From Bradyrhizobium sp. 190 (GTDB lineage Bacteria; Pseudomonadota; Alphaproteobacteria; Rhizobiales; Xanthobacteraceae): DNA of 64,000 nucleotides. This document shows, one piece after another, positions 9,613 through 19,203 of this stretch (within the stretch, counting starts at the first letter, position 1; every line of letters starts with the position of its first letter). The stretch is from positions 1 through 64,000 of the forward strand of contig NZ_JADPJL010000001.1 in assembly GCF_023073415.1 (NCBI RefSeq), given 5' to 3'. A program made the translations under genes and the position numbers. The notes beneath the pieces are model-generated. The model worked only from the letters and a program-made list of their open reading frames with translations. It made no database searches and was not told the origin of the DNA.

Positions 9613-10404
9613 ATGCGTATTGCCACGTGGAACGTCAATTCGATCCGGCAGCGGGTCGACCATCTCCTGACCTGGCTCAAGGAGACCTCCCCGGACATCG
9701 TTTGCCTGCAGGAAATCAAATGCGTGGACGAGGCGTTCCCCCGGCTGGAGATCGAGGCGCTCGGCTATAACGTCGTCACCCACGGCCAGAAGACCTTCAA
9801 TGGGGTCGCGCTGCTGTCGAAACTGCCGTTCGACGAGACCAAATCGGGCTTGGCAGGCGACGATGAGGACGCCCATGCCCGGTTCCTCGAAGGCGTGGTG
9901 ACGCTGAAAACCGGCGTGATGCGGATCGCCTGCCTCTATCTGCCCAACGGCAACCCGCCGGATACGGACAAATATCCCTATAAACTCAAATGGATGTCGC
10001 GGCTTCTTGAGTACTCGAAGGAGCGGCTTAAGGCAGAAGAACCGCTGGTGCTCGCCGGCGACTTCAACGTCATTCCGGCAGCCGCCGACGTCTATAACCC
10101 CGCCGCTTGGGCCAACGATGCGCTGTTCCGCCCCCAGACGCGCGAGGCCTTCCAGGCGCTGCTCGGCCTCGGGCTGACGGACGCCCTGCGCGCGGTCACC
10201 GACGAGCCGAACCTCTATACCTTCTGGGACTACCAGGCCGGCGCCTGGCAGAAGAACTGGGGCCTTCGAATCGACCACCTCCTGCTGTCGCCGCAGGCCA
10301 GCGACCGCCTGACCAATGTCGGCGTCGACAGCTATGTGCGCGCCTGGGAGAAGCCATCAGACCACGTGCCGGTCTGGGCGGATTTCGACCTGGAGACGGC
10401 TTGA
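9613..10404 (+). CDS. xthA: Exodeoxyribonuclease III
   Basis: A 263-residue AP endonuclease/3'-exonuclease of the EEP superfamily that acts in base-excision repair. Diagnostic motifs in order: MRIATWNVNSIR at the start, LQEIKC with the metal-binding glutamate near residue 36, GDFNVIP in the middle, GLRIDHLLLS, and the C-terminal SDHVPVWADF with the catalytic histidine. Length and start match the family. It diverges from the efflux operon and its stop overlaps a possible TTG start of an acetyltransferase gene, suggesting a two-gene transcript. Confidence 0.97.
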   Translation: MRIATWNVNSIRQRVDHLLTWLKETSPDIVCLQEIKCVDEAFPRLEIEALGYNVVTHGQKTFNGVALLSKLPFDETKSGLAGDDEDAHARFLEGVVTLKTGVMRIACLYLPNGNPPDTDKYPYKLKWMSRLLEYSKERLKAEEPLVLAGDFNVIPAAADVYNPAAWANDALFRPQTREAFQALLGLGLTDALRAVTDEPNLYTFWDYQAGAWQKNWGLRIDHLLLSPQASDRLTNVGVDSYVRAWEKPSDHVPVWADFDLETA

Positions 10405-10901
10405 GCGCGACCCGCGCGGCAACGGTGGCGATTCGGGATGCTGCGCCCGACGATGCCGTCGCAGCCTGCCATGTCCTGAGGGAATCGATCACCCGTCTAT
10501 GCGTTGCTGATCACGGCAACGAGCCGGCGATCCTGAATGCGTGGCTGGCCAACAAGACGCCGGAAACGGTGGCCGCATGGGCTGCGCAGAAGGGAAACTC
10601 GCTCCTGCTCGCCGTCGAGGGCGATGCCATCCTCGGGGTGGGATCGGTGACGGACGCGGGCGAGATCACGCTGAACTATGTGGCACCCGATGCACGATTT
10701 CGCGGCGTTAGCCGTGCCTTGCTAAGCGCACTCGAAGCCAGGGCGATGGAGCGAGGCAACAGCCGCTGCACGCTCACGAGCACCGAGACAGCGCATCGGT
10801 TCTATCGGTCGGCTGGTTATCTCGACGACGATGCGCCGACAGGTGGGTTCGGCACGGCCGGTGGCCATCCGATGTCGAAGGAGATTGTCGCGGAATCGTA
10901 G
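10401..10901 (+). CDS. GNAT-family N-acetyltransferase
   Basis: About 166 residues if translation begins at TTG 10401, which overlaps the xthA stop (TTGA); GTG 10425 is an alternative giving 158. It has the GNAT pattern: an N-terminal strand (VAIRDAAPDDAVAACHVLRESI), a central strand ending in DAGEITLNYVAPDARFRG that leads into the acetyl-CoA pyrophosphate loop, an alpha helix (VSRALLSALEARAMERG) and a late TAHRFYRSAGY motif. The substrate is unknown. The stop codon lies inside a palindromic repeat that follows. Confidence 0.82.
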   Translation: MSATRAATVAIRDAAPDDAVAACHVLRESITRLCVADHGNEPAILNAWLANKTPETVAAWAAQKGNSLLLAVEGDAILGVGSVTDAGEITLNYVAPDARFRGVSRALLSALEARAMERGNSRCTLTSTETAHRFYRSAGYLDDDAPTGGFGTAGGHPMSKEIVAES

Positions 10902-10984
10902 GGTGGGCAGAGCGAAGCGTGCCCACCATCTCTCGGAAATCGCTGGCGTGAAATGGTGGGCACGCTTCGCTTTGCCCACCCTAC
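10898..10984. repeat. Palindromic dispersed repeat, copy 1
   Basis: An 87-base inverted repeat whose ends read GTAGGGTGGGCA and TGCCCACCCTAC, with inner arms around GCGAAGCGTGCCCACCAT. It could fold into a long stem and may end transcription between two convergent genes. A second copy with the same arms lies at 41331-41420. It resembles the extragenic palindromes common in Bradyrhizobium genomes. It also supplies the stop codon of the upstream GNAT gene. Confidence 0.85.
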
Positions 10985-10997
10985 CAATTACGGCCGC

Positions 10998-11840
10998 TTA
11001 CTCCTTCTTGCCCTGCACCCAGTGCTCGAGCATCTGCAGCGCCGAGGCGCGGTCGTCGTCGGAGGCCTTGGCGAAAGCACGGTTGTAGCTTTCGCGGATC
11101 CAGGTCTCCTCGGGGGCGGCGTTGTCGCGCGCCAGCGTCAACCACATCAAGCCGCGGGCGGCCTGCCGCGGCAGCCGGTCGCCGTTGAACAGCATCTGTC
11201 CGAGCATGGCCTGCGCCTGATGCTGACCCTTCTGGGCGGCCAGACCAAGCCAGCGCGCGCCATAGCGGAAATCGTCCCGCGAGGCGTCCGGCGTCTTCAG
11301 GTAAAGCCGCGCCAGATCGTACTGCGCGTCGGCGTTGCCGAAATAGGACGCGGCATAGGAGAACATCTCCCGCGCCCGGTCGGTGTCGGCCTTGATCTTG
11401 GAATTCGGGATGCCGTTGAGGTAGTAGCGCCCCAGCGCCACGAAGGCGTTGGCAACGATCGTCGCCTGCGGCGCCGACGGGCTGTCCTCCGCATGCGCGT
11501 TGGCGATGCGGCTGAAATATTCGAAGGCGCGCAGATCGTCCTGGATGACGCCATTGCCATCGGCATACATCCGGCCGAGCTTCCACTGCGCGACGGGATG
11601 GCCACCCTCGGCGGCGTATTGCAGCGAAGTCAGCGAGGAGGCCGCAACCGCCGTTGCCGTCGCGGGCGCCGGCGGAGCCTTCTTCAGGGCCTGCGCAGTG
11701 ACGGCCTGCGCGGCGGGCTGATTCATCACGGGCAGAGCGGCGTCCGGCTTCACCGGCGCACCGTCAAATGCGAATCCGGGAGCCGCCACCGGCATGGCCC
11801 CTATCATCAACGCAAGAATGATACGCCTAGATGTCCGCAT
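10998..11840 (-). CDS. Sel1/TPR-repeat exported protein, ExoR-like
   Basis: A 280-residue protein from ATG 11840; a GTG seven codons earlier is possible. It has a signal peptide ([21 protein letters not shown]), a low-complexity Ala/Pro linker (about 35-65), then Sel1-type helical repeats such as [20 protein letters not shown] and [20 protein letters not shown]. The order and spacing, including [14 protein letters not shown], resemble rhizobial ExoR, the periplasmic regulator that restrains the ExoS/ChvI two-component system controlling exopolysaccharide and motility. ExoR identity is inference; a generic Sel1 protein is possible. Its start lies inside the 3' end of ilvD on the same strand, so the two are probably co-transcribed. 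Confidence 0.8.
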   Translation of the reverse strand: MRTSRRIILALMIGAMPVAAPGFAFDGAPVKPDAALPVMNQPAAQAVTAQALKKAPPAPATATAVAASSLTSLQYAAEGGHPVAQWKLGRMYADGNGVIQDDLRAFEYFSRIANAHAEDSPSAPQATIVANAFVALGRYYLNGIPNSKIKADTDRAREMFSYAASYFGNADAQYDLARLYLKTPDASRDDFRYGARWLGLAAQKGQHQAQAMLGQMLFNGDRLPRQAARGLMWLTLARDNAAPEETWIRESYNRAFAKASDDDRASALQMLEHWVQGKKE

Positions 11841-13551
11841 AACACTGTTTCTCGTGCGCACCGCCAGGATGGGTCACAGCCCCGTCCACCGCCGGCCCAA
11901 CCTGTTGGGCATATTTCCACAGCGCACCCGACGTATGGTTAGTCTGTCGAGGTGCCCACTTGGTTTTACGATCGGCGAGTTCGGCGTCGGTCAATTTTAC
12001 GTTAAGTATTCCGGCCTCGGCGTCGATCTCGATAATGTCACCATTCTGCAACAGGGCGATCGGACCGCCAACGGCCGCCTCCGGTCCGACATGGCCGATA
12101 CAGAAGCCGCGGGTGGCGCCGGAGAATCGGCCGTCGGTGATCAGGGCGACCTTGCCGCCCATCCCCTGCCCGGTCAGCGCCGCCGTGGTCGAGAGCATCT
12201 CCCGCATGCCGGGACCGCCGCGCGGCCCCTCGTAGCGGATCACGATGACCTCGCCCTCTTTGTAGGTCTTCTTCTGGACCGACTCGAAAGCGTCCTCTTC
12301 GCGATCGAAGCAGCGCGCCGGACCGGTAAATTTCAGCTTCGACATGCCCGCGACCTTCACGATCGCACCCTCCGGCGCGAGATTACCCTTCAACCCGACA
12401 ACGCCTCCCGTGACGGTGATCGGGTTGTCGGCGGACCGCACCACATCCTGGTGCGGATTCCATTTCACGCTCTTGAGGTTTTCGGCGATCGTACGGCCCG
12501 TGACGGTGATGCAATCTCCGTGGAGGTGGCCATTGTCGAGCAGCGTCTTCATCAGAAGCGGTATGCCGCCAACTTCAAACATGTCTTTGGCGACATAACG
12601 GCCCCCCGGCTTCAAATCCGCGACATACGGTGTCTTTTTGAAGATTTCGGCGACGTCGAATAAGTCAAACTTAATGCCGCACTCATGCGCGATGGCCGGC
12701 AGGTGCAGTGCAGCATTGGTCGACCCGCCAGAGGCGGCGACCACGGCAGCGGCGTTTTCCAGCGACCGGCGGGTGACGATGTCGCGCGGCCGGATATTGG
12801 CGGCGATCAGCTCCAGAACCTTCTCGCCGGCGGCCGAGCAAAACGCGTCGCGGATTTCGTAAGGAGCTGGCGCCCCAGCCGAATACGGCAGCGCCAACCC
12901 GATCGCCTCGGACACCGTCGCCATGGTGTTGGCGGTGAATTGTGCGCCGCACGCGCCGGCGGAGGGGCAAGCCACCCGCTCGATTTCATCGAGATCCTCG
13001 TCCGACATTTCGCCGACCGAGTGCTTGCCAACGGCCTCGAACATGTCCTGCACCGTGACCTGCTGGCCGCGGAAATTGCCGGGCAGGATCGAACCGCCAT
13101 AAATGAAGATCGAGGGCACGTTGAGCCGGACCATCGCCATCATCATGCCCGGCAGCGACTTGTCGCAGCCGGCAAGCCCGACCAGCGCGTCATAGGCATG
13201 GCCGCGGACGGTCAGTTCGACCGAATCGGCGATGCATTCACGGGACGGCAGCGACGAGCGCATGCCGTCATGGCCCATGGCGATGCCGTCGGTGACGGTG
13301 ATGGTGCAGAATTCGCGCGGCGTACCGCCGGCGGCCGCGACGCCCTTCTTGACCGCCTGCGCCTGGCGCATCAGCGAGATATTGCAGGGGGCGGCCTCGT
13401 TCCAGCACGACGCCACGCCGACAAAGGGCTGGTGGATCTGCTGGGTCGTCAGGCCCATCGCATAGAGATAGGACCGATGGGGGGCGCGCTCCGGCCCCTC
13501 CGTCACGTGACGGCTCGGCAACCTCTTCTTGATGTCGGTTTTGGCGTCCAT
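11827..13551 (-). CDS. ilvD: Dihydroxy-acid dehydratase
   Basis: A 574-residue iron-sulfur enzyme that dehydrates dihydroxy-acids in valine and isoleucine synthesis, and leads to leucine and pantothenate. Cluster and active-site features are visible: Cys56 in [15 protein letters not shown] (Cys129), and [15 protein letters not shown] (about 200). ATG 13551 is chosen because [19 protein letters not shown] aligns with the usual IlvD N-terminus, whereas the open frame to 13599 adds atypical residues. Length is normal. The final 14 bases overlap the start of the Sel1 gene. Confidence 0.97.
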   Translation of the reverse strand: MDAKTDIKKRLPSRHVTEGPERAPHRSYLYAMGLTTQQIHQPFVGVASCWNEAAPCNISLMRQAQAVKKGVAAAGGTPREFCTITVTDGIAMGHDGMRSSLPSRECIADSVELTVRGHAYDALVGLAGCDKSLPGMMMAMVRLNVPSIFIYGGSILPGNFRGQQVTVQDMFEAVGKHSVGEMSDEDLDEIERVACPSAGACGAQFTANTMATVSEAIGLALPYSAGAPAPYEIRDAFCSAAGEKVLELIAANIRPRDIVTRRSLENAAAVVAASGGSTNAALHLPAIAHECGIKFDLFDVAEIFKKTPYVADLKPGGRYVAKDMFEVGGIPLLMKTLLDNGHLHGDCITVTGRTIAENLKSVKWNPHQDVVRSADNPITVTGGVVGLKGNLAPEGAIVKVAGMSKLKFTGPARCFDREEDAFESVQKKTYKEGEVIVIRYEGPRGGPGMREMLSTTAALTGQGMGGKVALITDGRFSGATRGFCIGHVGPEAAVGGPIALLQNGDIIEIDAEAGILNVKLTDAELADRKTKWAPRQTNHTSGALWKYAQQVGPAVDGAVTHPGGAHEKQCYADI

Positions 13552-14447
13552 CCGCGAAACCTGCTTTCCCCAGCCATCTCGTGTCGGTCTCGGGAGCAAT
13601 TTCCCGTCGCCTTCACCGGTGCTGAGGCCAATCAGCTATGAAAGAAATGGTTTCATGGAGGGGTGTGGCTAAAAAGCGGCGCAAGCAAGAGGCAGGCGGG
13701 GCGGTTAACCAAATGTTCGCCTACTGTTGCGGTCACGCAACAATCGTGGCCGAGAGGCAACCATTATTCGGGCTTATTTGAAGCCGGAGCACTGCCCACT
13801 CCGCAAACCCACCCTCGGAAGCGTCCGGGCCTCCCAGCCGGTCACAACCTGAGGGCGATCGGCAACTGAGTTTCTACAACGCGAGAATCGCCTCGCACGT
13901 CATCGCGCGACCAGACTGAATTTAGGAACGGCCCGAGCGTTGCCGAGAATCGGACAACACGATTCGCACGAACTTTGTGGCGCCTGATCTTGCGATCGCC
14001 GCCATTACGCTCTCCGAAGCTACGACGCCTTAAATCCATCGCGCTCGAAAGGGATCGCGACATTTTTGTGCGGCCGGCACTTTTTGCGCGCGTTTTCGTC
14101 ACGCGATGATGCAGCCCGCGGCACGCGCGCGGACAGCGGACTTATCTTTCATACGCAAGACAGAACAACGTCGTACGCGATTTGTCGCAGACGTTTTTGA
14201 TCGCCGCCGGAATTGAGGCATGCGTTGAAGGGCCGACCGCACGAATGCCTTTCGCGTCACCGTATTGCCCCTAGCCTGCGCAAATCCGCCGCGCGCACGT
14301 CCAGTCACGGACCCGTTTTGCTGTTCTTCCTTCGATGCGGGTGAGGAGTCACGCCTCACGTCTTGCCCGCGCGCATCACTTCACGATTCCCAAAATCCGT
14401 GGTGGTCGTTTGTACTCCGTGAGGCCTCTGAGTAAGAGGTTTGAATA
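13552..14447. other. Long gene-free interval
   Basis: About 900 bases between the divergent ilvD and RTX genes. Two short minus-strand frames (13842-14102 and 14099-14359) are arginine/serine-rich, lack ribosome sites and look non-coding. Promoters for both flanking genes should lie here, but no clear site was identified. A small hairpin over the RTX ribosome site is listed separately. Confidence 0.5.
14425..14439 (+). promoter_or_regulatory. Hairpin covering the RTX gene ribosome site
   Basis: CCTCT at 14425-14429 can pair with AGAGG at 14435-14439 across a five-base loop. AGAGG is the best ribosome-binding sequence before ATG 14448, so this hairpin could limit translation until opened. The stem is only five pairs, so this is a weak proposal. 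Confidence 0.3.
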
Positions 14448-15404
14448 ATGGCACGCTTCAATCTGAACGGCTTCCTCAACAATAACAACTTCGAGGATTT
14501 CCTCGCGAGGTTTACGGGCGGCAGTGCCGACCATGATCATATGAACGGGACGACAGGCAACAACACCCTGTACGCGGGCGCCAAAGCCGACACGCTCGCC
14601 GGCATGGCCGGTAACGACACGCTCAATGCCGGCTCCGGCGACGACAAGGTGTGGGGCGGCTCGGGTAACGACAACCTCTTGGGCGGCTCCGGCACCGACC
14701 TTCTGGTCGGCGGCTTCGGCGCCGACCGGATGGATGGCGGCACCGGCAACGACGTCCTGCTCAGCCGGTCGGACGCCGGCGAGATGGTCGCAGCCCAGGA
14801 CGGCACGACGCAGATCTTCGGTGCTGAAACTGCTGCGTTCAAGGCGGTGAACGATACCCTCACCGGCGGCAGCGGTGCTGACACCTTCCGCTTCGAAATG
14901 ATGGTGAACGCCAAGGACGAGATCGTCGCCAAACACGTCAATGCCGACGGCACCATCGACTGGGTCGGCGTTACCGGCGAGAACAACGCCACCCACGATC
15001 ACTGGGTTGACGGCATGGGCAACGACGTGATCCGCGACTTCAATCGCGCCCAGGGCGACAAGATCGAAATCTCGGCGCACACCGGCGAGGTGCAGTCGAT
15101 CCAGCACAAGGACAGCAATGGCGACGGCAGAAACGACTACAGCGTGATCACCGTCATCAGCCAGCAAGGCAATGCCGGCGCCCATGACGAGGATCTGCTC
15201 GGCACCATCACCGTCTACGGCAATTTGGTGAAGCAAAGCGATATCGCCGTTACCCAGACGGTGTACGGCGCTTACGAGAAGGTCGGCGAGCTCGGTGGAG
15301 CGCACTTCGATCTGGAGGACGACGGCGTACTGGCCGGTGGCGGCACCGACGGCGGCCATCACAATGAATCGACGGCGATGGCCAACATGGCCATGTACGG
15401 GTAA
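14448..15404 (+). CDS. RTX-type calcium-binding protein
   Basis: A 318-residue acidic protein without an N-terminal signal peptide. Nonapeptide GGxGxDxLx-type repeats run from about residue 38 to 100 (GMAGNDTLNAGSGDDKVWGG and similar), with a later copy (LTGGSGADTFRF) near 140. These bind calcium in a parallel beta-roll and usually mark substrates of type I secretion. The C-terminal half has a DFNRAQGDKIEIS segment, common after RTX rolls. The tail (DGGHHNESTAMANMAMYG) is unlike classic type I signals. No type I secretion genes are adjacent. A strong hairpin follows the stop. Confidence 0.85.
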   Translation: MARFNLNGFLNNNNFEDFLARFTGGSADHDHMNGTTGNNTLYAGAKADTLAGMAGNDTLNAGSGDDKVWGGSGNDNLLGGSGTDLLVGGFGADRMDGGTGNDVLLSRSDAGEMVAAQDGTTQIFGAETAAFKAVNDTLTGGSGADTFRFEMMVNAKDEIVAKHVNADGTIDWVGVTGENNATHDHWVDGMGNDVIRDFNRAQGDKIEISAHTGEVQSIQHKDSNGDGRNDYSVITVISQQGNAGAHDEDLLGTITVYGNLVKQSDIAVTQTVYGAYEKVGELGGAHFDLEDDGVLAGGGTDGGHHNESTAMANMAMYG

Positions 15405-15429
15405 GCCGAAAACAACAAGACACGATCAC

Positions 15430-15458
15430 GGACAAGGGCCGCCTCCCGGCCCTTGTCC
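15430..15458 (+). terminator. Strong hairpin after the RTX gene
   Basis: A perfect 12-base-pair stem, GGACAAGGGCCG pairing with CGGCCCTTGTCC around a CCTCC loop, begins 26 bases past the RTX stop. There is no clear T-tract, so the efficiency of intrinsic termination is uncertain. Confidence 0.7.
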
Positions 15459-15981
15459 TCCAGCGTCCGGTGTCGATTCAATCGTCACCGGGCGCTGGAC
15501 TGCGTGGATGGGTCCCATTGCTCACGCGCCGCTAGTTATCGATCACGTAGCCCGCATGAACGCGGCGATATGCGGGAAGCTTCAAAGATCCCGGATGTTG
15601 CGAAGCCTGTCATCACTGCGCGAGCGCAGTTGCGCTCGTCGCCGGGCGCGCATTCGCGCGACCCGTTGGCTCGTCCTGGCTAAGATGGCGATATTCGCTT
15701 CTCCACGTGCGCGCAGCGGCCAATCGATGCCACGCGCTATCGATGGCGTAAGCCTTAAAGCTTCTTATTTCACACGCCCGCGCGGCGCTACGCCGGGAAA
15801 TGTTGGGTTCCATTCCCATTCGCCTCATTTTGCACGCGTTTGTTGCCTTGAAGTGACAATTGCAAATCGAGGGTTGTGGCATCTTTCGAACAGGTCAGGG
15901 CCGCACGCATCATGTGATCTCTTGATGCGATCTCTTGGCTTTGACAGCGTTTGTGAAGTGGGTTTCGCAGGGGACCATGGA
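15459..15981. other. Gene-free interval upstream of the transglycosylase gene
   Basis: About 520 bases with no supportable gene. The transglycosylase frame is open through this stretch, but the encoded sequence is arginine-rich and unlike a protein, and the signal peptide begins only at 15982. No promoter motif was identified. Confidence 0.5.
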
Positions 15982-18192
15982 ATGAACCGGTGCATACGCT
16001 CGCTGTCTTGTTTTTTCACGGTAGCTGGGCTCGCCCTCTTCTCGACGGATGCGACCGCGCGGGCCAGCCATAAGCCACACACCCAGAAGGCGCACGAAGC
16101 GACCAGGAAGTCGCACGTGAAGGAGGCTCATCCTCATCGCAGCGCTGCGTCCGGGAAACGCCGGCACGCCAAACACACTTCCGCACAACGCAAGCCGAAG
16201 CCATCGAAGGCTTCGCCTGCTCCCATGGAGGCCGTCGCTCCGCTGACGGGCGATCTTGCGCTGGTGAAGGAAGCCATCGATCTCGCGCGCAAGGCAAAGA
16301 CCCAAGAGGCGACGGACATCAGGAACAGGATCGCGGATCCGGCGGCGCAAAAGCTCGTCGAATGGTTCACCCTGCGCCACCCGGCGACGACAGCAACTTT
16401 CGGCCGCTACGCGGCGTTCATCGCCGCTAATCCGGAATGGCCGAGCACGCCGTTGCTGCGCCGGCGCGCAGAAGCGCGGCTGTGGGAGGAGCGCAGCGAT
16501 GCGGCAACGGTCCGCGGCTTCACCGGCGATCGGCCCACCTATGCCAAGGGCAAGTTGGCGCTGGCGCGCGTGCTGCTCGCAGAGGGTGATCGGGACGGCG
16601 CGGCTCGGCTGGTGCGCGACGCGTGGCGATCGGACGAATTGTCGGAGCGCCTGGAGACCGTAGCGCTCGAGATGTTCCGCGATCTTGTTAACCGCGATGA
16701 CCACCGTGCGCGTATGGACAAGCGCATCGGCGCCAAAGACCTCGCCGGCGCGAAGCGCGCCGCAAAGCGCCTCGGCGACGACGAGCTTGCGATCGTGAAG
16801 GCCTGTGCCGCGGTCAGGGCAAAAGCGGACAAGGCGCTGGATGCGCTCGACGATGTCGCAGCCGAGGCACGGCAGGATCTCGGGTACACCCTTTGCCGCA
16901 TCCAGTGGATGCTCGCCCAAGACCGCATCGACGACGCGGCCCGCCTGATGCTGGCCGCGGCACCCGAGACCATGGCGCTGCAGGACACCGATCAATGGTG
17001 GCGCGAGCGGCGTTGGCTCGCGCGCAAGCTGCTCGATCAGGGCAAATTCCAGACCGCCTATCAGGTGATCCGCCCCGCCGCGCTGCCGGCCAATGAATAC
17101 TACCGGTCCGACTTCCACTTCATGTGCGGCTGGATCGCCCTGCGCTACCTTGACGACCCCGCCACCGCGGCCCGGCATTTCGCCCGCATCGATGAGGGAC
17201 AGGTCAATCCGACCGTGCTGGCGCGGGCGCACTACTGGCGCGGACGCGCGGCCGAAGCTCTTGGCCAGACGGATGCGATGCGTGCGAGCTATGAGGCGGC
17301 CGCCCGCTACCCGACCGCCTATTACGGCCAGCTGGCGCGCGCCAGGCTCGGCCGTGACCAGATCGAACTGCGCGCGCCCTCGCCCGTTCTCGCCTCCGCC
17401 GATGCTTCGGCCACGGACGAACGCGTGCGCGCCGCCGACATGCTCTACGAGATCGGCGAACGCGATGTCGTGCTCTATTTTGCCGCTGATCTCGGCGAAC
17501 AAAGCTCTGATGTTGCCCTGCTCGAAGCGCTCGGCGAGCTCACCGGCCGCCGCAACGACGCCCGCGCGATGCTGCAGGTCGGGAAGCCCTCCCTCGGCCG
17601 CGGACTGCCGCTCGACCATTATGCCTTTCCCACCATCGGGATTCCGCCGCACCGCCAGCTCGCCCCCGAAATCGAGCACGGCATGATTTATTCGGTGGCG
17701 CGCACGGAGAGCGCGTTCGACCAGCGCGACAAGTCTACGGCGGATGCGGTCGGCCTGATGCAGGTGACGCCGGAAGCGGCACGCGATACCGCCAAGCGCT
17801 TTGGCATCAGCTATGACTGGGACCGCATGGTTTCCGACCCGGTCTACAACACGCAAATGGGCGCCGCCGAACTGAGCGCGCTGCTGAGCGAATACAAGGG
17901 CAATCACATCATGACCTTTGCCGGCTACAATGCCGGCCGGGGCCGGGTGCGGGACTGGGTCAAGGCCCATGGCGATCCGCGTGACCCCACGGTCGACGCG
18001 GTCGACTGGGTCGAGCGGATTCCGTTTTCGGAGACGCGGAACTATGTCCAGCGGGTGATGGAGAATTTGGCGGTCTACCGCGTGCGGTTTGGCAACGACA
18101 CCGCGGTGGCGTCGAAGACCGACCCGCGCGCCGTGACGCGGGAGACGAACGCGGCACCGCTACCAGCCGCCCAGGCGGCTGCCGGCCGGTGA
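15982..18192 (+). CDS. Soluble lytic murein transglycosylase (Slt70-like)
   Basis: A 736-residue periplasmic enzyme that cleaves the glycan strand of peptidoglycan to leave 1,6-anhydro ends. ATG 15982 has an AGGGGA ribosome site and is followed by a signal peptide (SLSCFFTVAGLALF). Residues about 28-85 are a basic Lys/His/Pro-rich linker. Helical superhelix repeats (about 90-540) lead to the C-terminal SLT domain (about 560-690), with catalytic Glu576 in ARTESAFDQ, then AVGLMQVTPEAA and FAGYNAGRGRV. Length is close to other alphaproteobacterial Slt proteins. The basic linker may bind the cell wall. Confidence 0.95.
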   Translation: MNRCIRSLSCFFTVAGLALFSTDATARASHKPHTQKAHEATRKSHVKEAHPHRSAASGKRRHAKHTSAQRKPKPSKASPAPMEAVAPLTGDLALVKEAIDLARKAKTQEATDIRNRIADPAAQKLVEWFTLRHPATTATFGRYAAFIAANPEWPSTPLLRRRAEARLWEERSDAATVRGFTGDRPTYAKGKLALARVLLAEGDRDGAARLVRDAWRSDELSERLETVALEMFRDLVNRDDHRARMDKRIGAKDLAGAKRAAKRLGDDELAIVKACAAVRAKADKALDALDDVAAEARQDLGYTLCRIQWMLAQDRIDDAARLMLAAAPETMALQDTDQWWRERRWLARKLLDQGKFQTAYQVIRPAALPANEYYRSDFHFMCGWIALRYLDDPATAARHFARIDEGQVNPTVLARAHYWRGRAAEALGQTDAMRASYEAAARYPTAYYGQLARARLGRDQIELRAPSPVLASADASATDERVRAADMLYEIGERDVVLYFAADLGEQSSDVALLEALGELTGRRNDARAMLQVGKPSLGRGLPLDHYAFPTIGIPPHRQLAPEIEHGMIYSVARTESAFDQRDKSTADAVGLMQVTPEAARDTAKRFGISYDWDRMVSDPVYNTQMGAAELSALLSEYKGNHIMTFAGYNAGRGRVRDWVKAHGDPRDPTVDAVDWVERIPFSETRNYVQRVMENLAVYRVRFGNDTAVASKTDPRAVTRETNAAPLPAAQAAAGR

Positions 18193-18201
18193 AGCGGCGG
18201 C

Positions 18202-19170
18202 TCAATCCACCTTCACGTTGGCGGCTTTGATCATCGGCCACCATTTTTCGATCTCGGTCTTCTGCCAGGCGCCGAGCGCGTCCGGCGTGAGCTTGTCCTT
18301 TGACGGCATCTGCAGACCGAGGTTTTCGAGCTGCTTGCGCACGGCCGGATCATTCAGAGCGTCAACCGCCGCGGCATTCAGCTTTGCGACGACGTCCTTT
18401 GGCGTGCCCTTGGGCACCCAAAGGCCGGACCACAGCGTCATGTGGAATCCCGGCAACCCCGCCTCGTCGACGGTCGGAATGTCGGACGCGGATTCCACGC
18501 GCTTGGAATCGGTGATGGCATAGGCGCGGATGTTGCCGGCGCGCACTTGCCCGATCGAATTCGAGGTCTGGTCGACGATCAGATCGATCTGGCCGGCGAC
18601 GAGATCGTTCATCGCAGGTCCGGTGCCGCGATACGGCACGTATTGCAGCTTGACGCCGGCGACGTTCTCGAAATAGAGCCCGGCGATGTGGCTTCCGGAA
18701 CCGGCACCAGCGGTGCCCGCCGTCGGCGGCGCTGGCTGCGCCTTCAGCCAAGCGATGAATTCCTTCAGGGATTTCGCCGGGACCGCGTTCTTGCTGACGA
18801 TGATCATCGGGTTGCTCGGCAGCAACGCGACCGGCTCGAGATCGGTGACGAGATCATAGCCGAGCTTGTAGATCGCGCCGTTGGCAACGTGGGTGCCGAG
18901 ATGGCCGAAACTGATCGCGTAACCGTCAGCCGGCGAGCGCACCGCGCGGCCGACCCCGACCGATCCGCCCGCCCCTGTCACGTTCTCGACCAGGACCTGC
19001 TCGCCGAGCGAGACCTTCATGCGCTCGGCGAGAATTCTCGCCATCGCATCCGACGGGCCGCCGGCGGAGAACGGCACAATGATCGTGATGGGACGCGATG
19101 GAAAGTTTTGCGCGGCCGCGAAGCCGCCGAATGCCAACACTGCAGCCGCGGCCAGAATGATCTTTCGCAT
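18202..19170 (-). CDS. Bug/TctC-family periplasmic solute receptor
   Basis: A 322-residue receptor with a signal peptide (MRKIILAAAAVLAFGGFAAAQ). The mature start NFPSRPITIIVPFSAGGPSDAMARI is the Bug hallmark, and the VPYRGTGPAMNDLVAGQIDLI motif follows near residue 185. It should bind a small carboxylate in the periplasm. It lies 33 bases downstream of a threonine synthase gene on the same strand, so they may share a transcript. No tctAB genes are nearby. It is clearly diverged from the receptor at 2294. Confidence 0.92.
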   Translation of the reverse strand: MRKIILAAAAVLAFGGFAAAQNFPSRPITIIVPFSAGGPSDAMARILAERMKVSLGEQVLVENVTGAGGSVGVGRAVRSPADGYAISFGHLGTHVANGAIYKLGYDLVTDLEPVALLPSNPMIIVSKNAVPAKSLKEFIAWLKAQPAPPTAGTAGAGSGSHIAGLYFENVAGVKLQYVPYRGTGPAMNDLVAGQIDLIVDQTSNSIGQVRAGNIRAYAITDSKRVESASDIPTVDEAGLPGFHMTLWSGLWVPKGTPKDVVAKLNAAAVDALNDPAVRKQLENLGLQMPSKDKLTPDALGAWQKTEIEKWWPMIKAANVKVD

Positions 19171-19203
19171 CTCATGCTCCCATCACATCCCGCCGCGCGA
19201 CAG

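Noticed and set aside
10898..10984. Possible CRISPR unit in the palindromic repeats
   Set aside because: Only single copies at distant sites, with no regular spacers and no cas genes.
13842..14359. Two short minus-strand frames in the gap before the RTX gene
   Set aside because: Arg/Ser-rich, no ribosome sites, no domain-like pattern, and they sit in otherwise empty DNA.
15295..15981. N-terminal extension of the transglycosylase frame
   Set aside because: The extension overlaps the RTX gene and its terminator; a signal peptide and ribosome site fix the start at 15982.
15910..17970. A 686-codon minus-strand frame
   Set aside because: Shadow of the lytic transglycosylase, which has clear domain and active-site evidence on the other strand.
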